7,320 nt of DNA from assembly GCA_947306035.1 (NCBI GenBank), contig CAMZFG010000037.1:1-7320 (forward strand), given 5' to 3'. The notes beneath the pieces are model-generated. The model was not told the DNA's origin and did no database searches. It saw only the letters and a list, made by a program, of their open reading frames with translations. Positions 6,707 to 7,320 of the stretch are shown in pieces. The position numbers and the translations under genes were made by a program. Every line of letters begins with the position of its first letter. The stretch's first letter is position 1. Origin of the DNA: an uncultured Clostridia bacterium. Lineage in GTDB: Bacteria > Bacillota > Clostridia > Oscillospirales > CAG-272.

Positions 6707-7320
6707 TCAAACGCCTTTTTTGGCTCTGCGCACGATCTCCGCGTCCGAGGTATCGATGGTGGAAACGTGACCCGTCAGCGGCAGCATTCTGTCGTTGATG
6801 TAGTCCACGATCCAACTCGGCTGCGGGAAGAACTCCGCGTCGAACTCGAAGGGCGGGGTGATCCAGTTGCGGGCGCCGCACACCACCACGGGCGCGTCGA
6901 GGTAGTCGAAGCACAGCTCGGTGATGTTGCGCGCGAAGTCGTTGAGCACGGAGCCGCGTGCGCAGGCGTCCGACGCCAGAATGATGCGGCCCGTTTTCTT
7001 GACGGACTCCACCACTTTTTCGTAGTTGAACGGCACGATGCTGCGCGCGTCGATGATCTCGGCCTCCACGCCGTATTTCTCGGAGAGGATCTTGGCCGCG
7101 TCCATGGCGCGGTAGAGCGTGGCGCCGATGGTGAGAATGGTCACGTCTTTGCCCACGCGCTTGACGTCCGGCTCGCCGATCGGGATCTCGTAGTACCCTT
7201 CGGGCACGCCCTCTTTGTGGAACTCCTCACCCTTGTCGTAAATGCGCTGGCTCTCGAAGAACACCACGGGGTCGGTGCCGTTTAAGGCGGCGTTCATCAG
7301 GCCCTTGGCGTCGTAAGGCG
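6707..7320 (-). CDS. 2-oxoacid dehydrogenase E1 beta subunit, C-terminal part (pyruvate or acetoin type)
   Basis: The last 203 or so residues of the E1 beta subunit, which with E1 alpha decarboxylates a 2-oxoacid using thiamine diphosphate and passes the acyl group to lipoyl-E2. The frame stays open to the right edge, so the N-terminal cofactor half is outside. The visible part starts with YDAKGLMNAALNGTDPVVFFE, the end of the pyrimidine-binding domain, then YYEIPIGEPDVKRVGKDVTI and the transketolase C-terminal domain (GATLYRAMDAAKIL, AEIIDARSIVPFN). The end is unlike textbook E1 beta: SDACARGS stands where HEAPRTGG-like residues usually occur, and an aromatic-rich WITPPFEFDAEFFPQPSWI plus a 30-residue tail replace the usual short end. 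Pyruvate, acetoin and branched-chain complexes cannot be told apart here. lplA follows immediately, in line with lipoylation of the partner E2. Confidence 0.87.
   Translation of the reverse strand, partial: PYDAKGLMNAALNGTDPVVFFESQRIYDKGEEFHKEGVPEGYYEIPIGEPDVKRVGKDVTILTIGATLYRAMDAAKILSEKYGVEAEIIDARSIVPFNYEKVVESVKKTGRIILASDACARGSVLNDFARNITELCFDYLDAPVVVCGARNWITPPFEFDAEFFPQPSWIVDYINDRMLPLTGHVSTIDTSDAEIVRRAKKGV

Noticed and set aside
5889..6770. 293-codon open frame on the plus strand opposite lplA
   Set aside because: It runs through the terminator and has no family motif, while the minus strand encodes an unmistakable lipoate ligase.
6621..6914. N-terminal extension of lplA to an ATG at 6914
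   Set aside because: The extension overlaps the E1 beta gene and reads across the terminator; its residues are unlike any ligase and the TTG at 6620 has the ribosome site.

Overview
The window reads as a GC-rich Clostridia-type Firmicute, probably a gut or rumen member. The reasons are strong GGAGG-type ribosome sites, Gram-positive-style lipoprotein signal peptides (MKK/MFKK, a short Leu/Cys-rich core, then Cys-Gly), sigma-A-like promoters confined to short AT-rich gaps, and a Firmicute-type lipoate ligase with its C-terminal domain. All seven genes I can support lie on the minus strand, so transcription runs right to left. Coding density is very high, no gap exceeds 90 bases, and I see no RNA genes, mobile elements or CRISPR array.

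Right part (about 5646-7320): the end of a 2-oxoacid dehydrogenase E1 beta subunit gene, cut by the window edge, then a compact intrinsic terminator, then a lipoate-protein ligase gene (lplA) that appears to start at TTG. The two genes are functionally linked, because lipoate ligases activate the E2 subunit of the complex to which E1 beta belongs. The terminator and a near-consensus promoter for lplA occupy the same roughly 38 bases. This is the most striking regulatory structure in the window.

Middle part (about 4728-5568): a 55-residue protein of unknown function behind an extended -10 promoter, then a 207-residue protein with two N-terminal membrane segments and an unknown C-terminal domain. 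The stop codon of the latter overlaps the next start codon as TGATG.

Left part (1-4728): three lipoproteins. First is a family 43 glycoside hydrolase (probably arabinofuranosidase or xylosidase type). It is followed by two tandem paralogous esterases of the acetyl xylan esterase / cephalosporin C deacetylase type (AXE1, CE7); the second is cut by the left edge very near its C-terminus. Both esterases have a full Ser-Asp-His triad and an N-terminal extension of about 280 residues. The simplest reading is a surface-anchored set for decorated hemicellulose such as acetylated arabinoxylan: the hydrolase would remove side chains or terminal sugars and the esterases acetyl groups. No transporter, sugar-sensing regulator or backbone-cleaving enzyme is inside the window. 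Functional calls rest on motif recognition by eye, not database searches.
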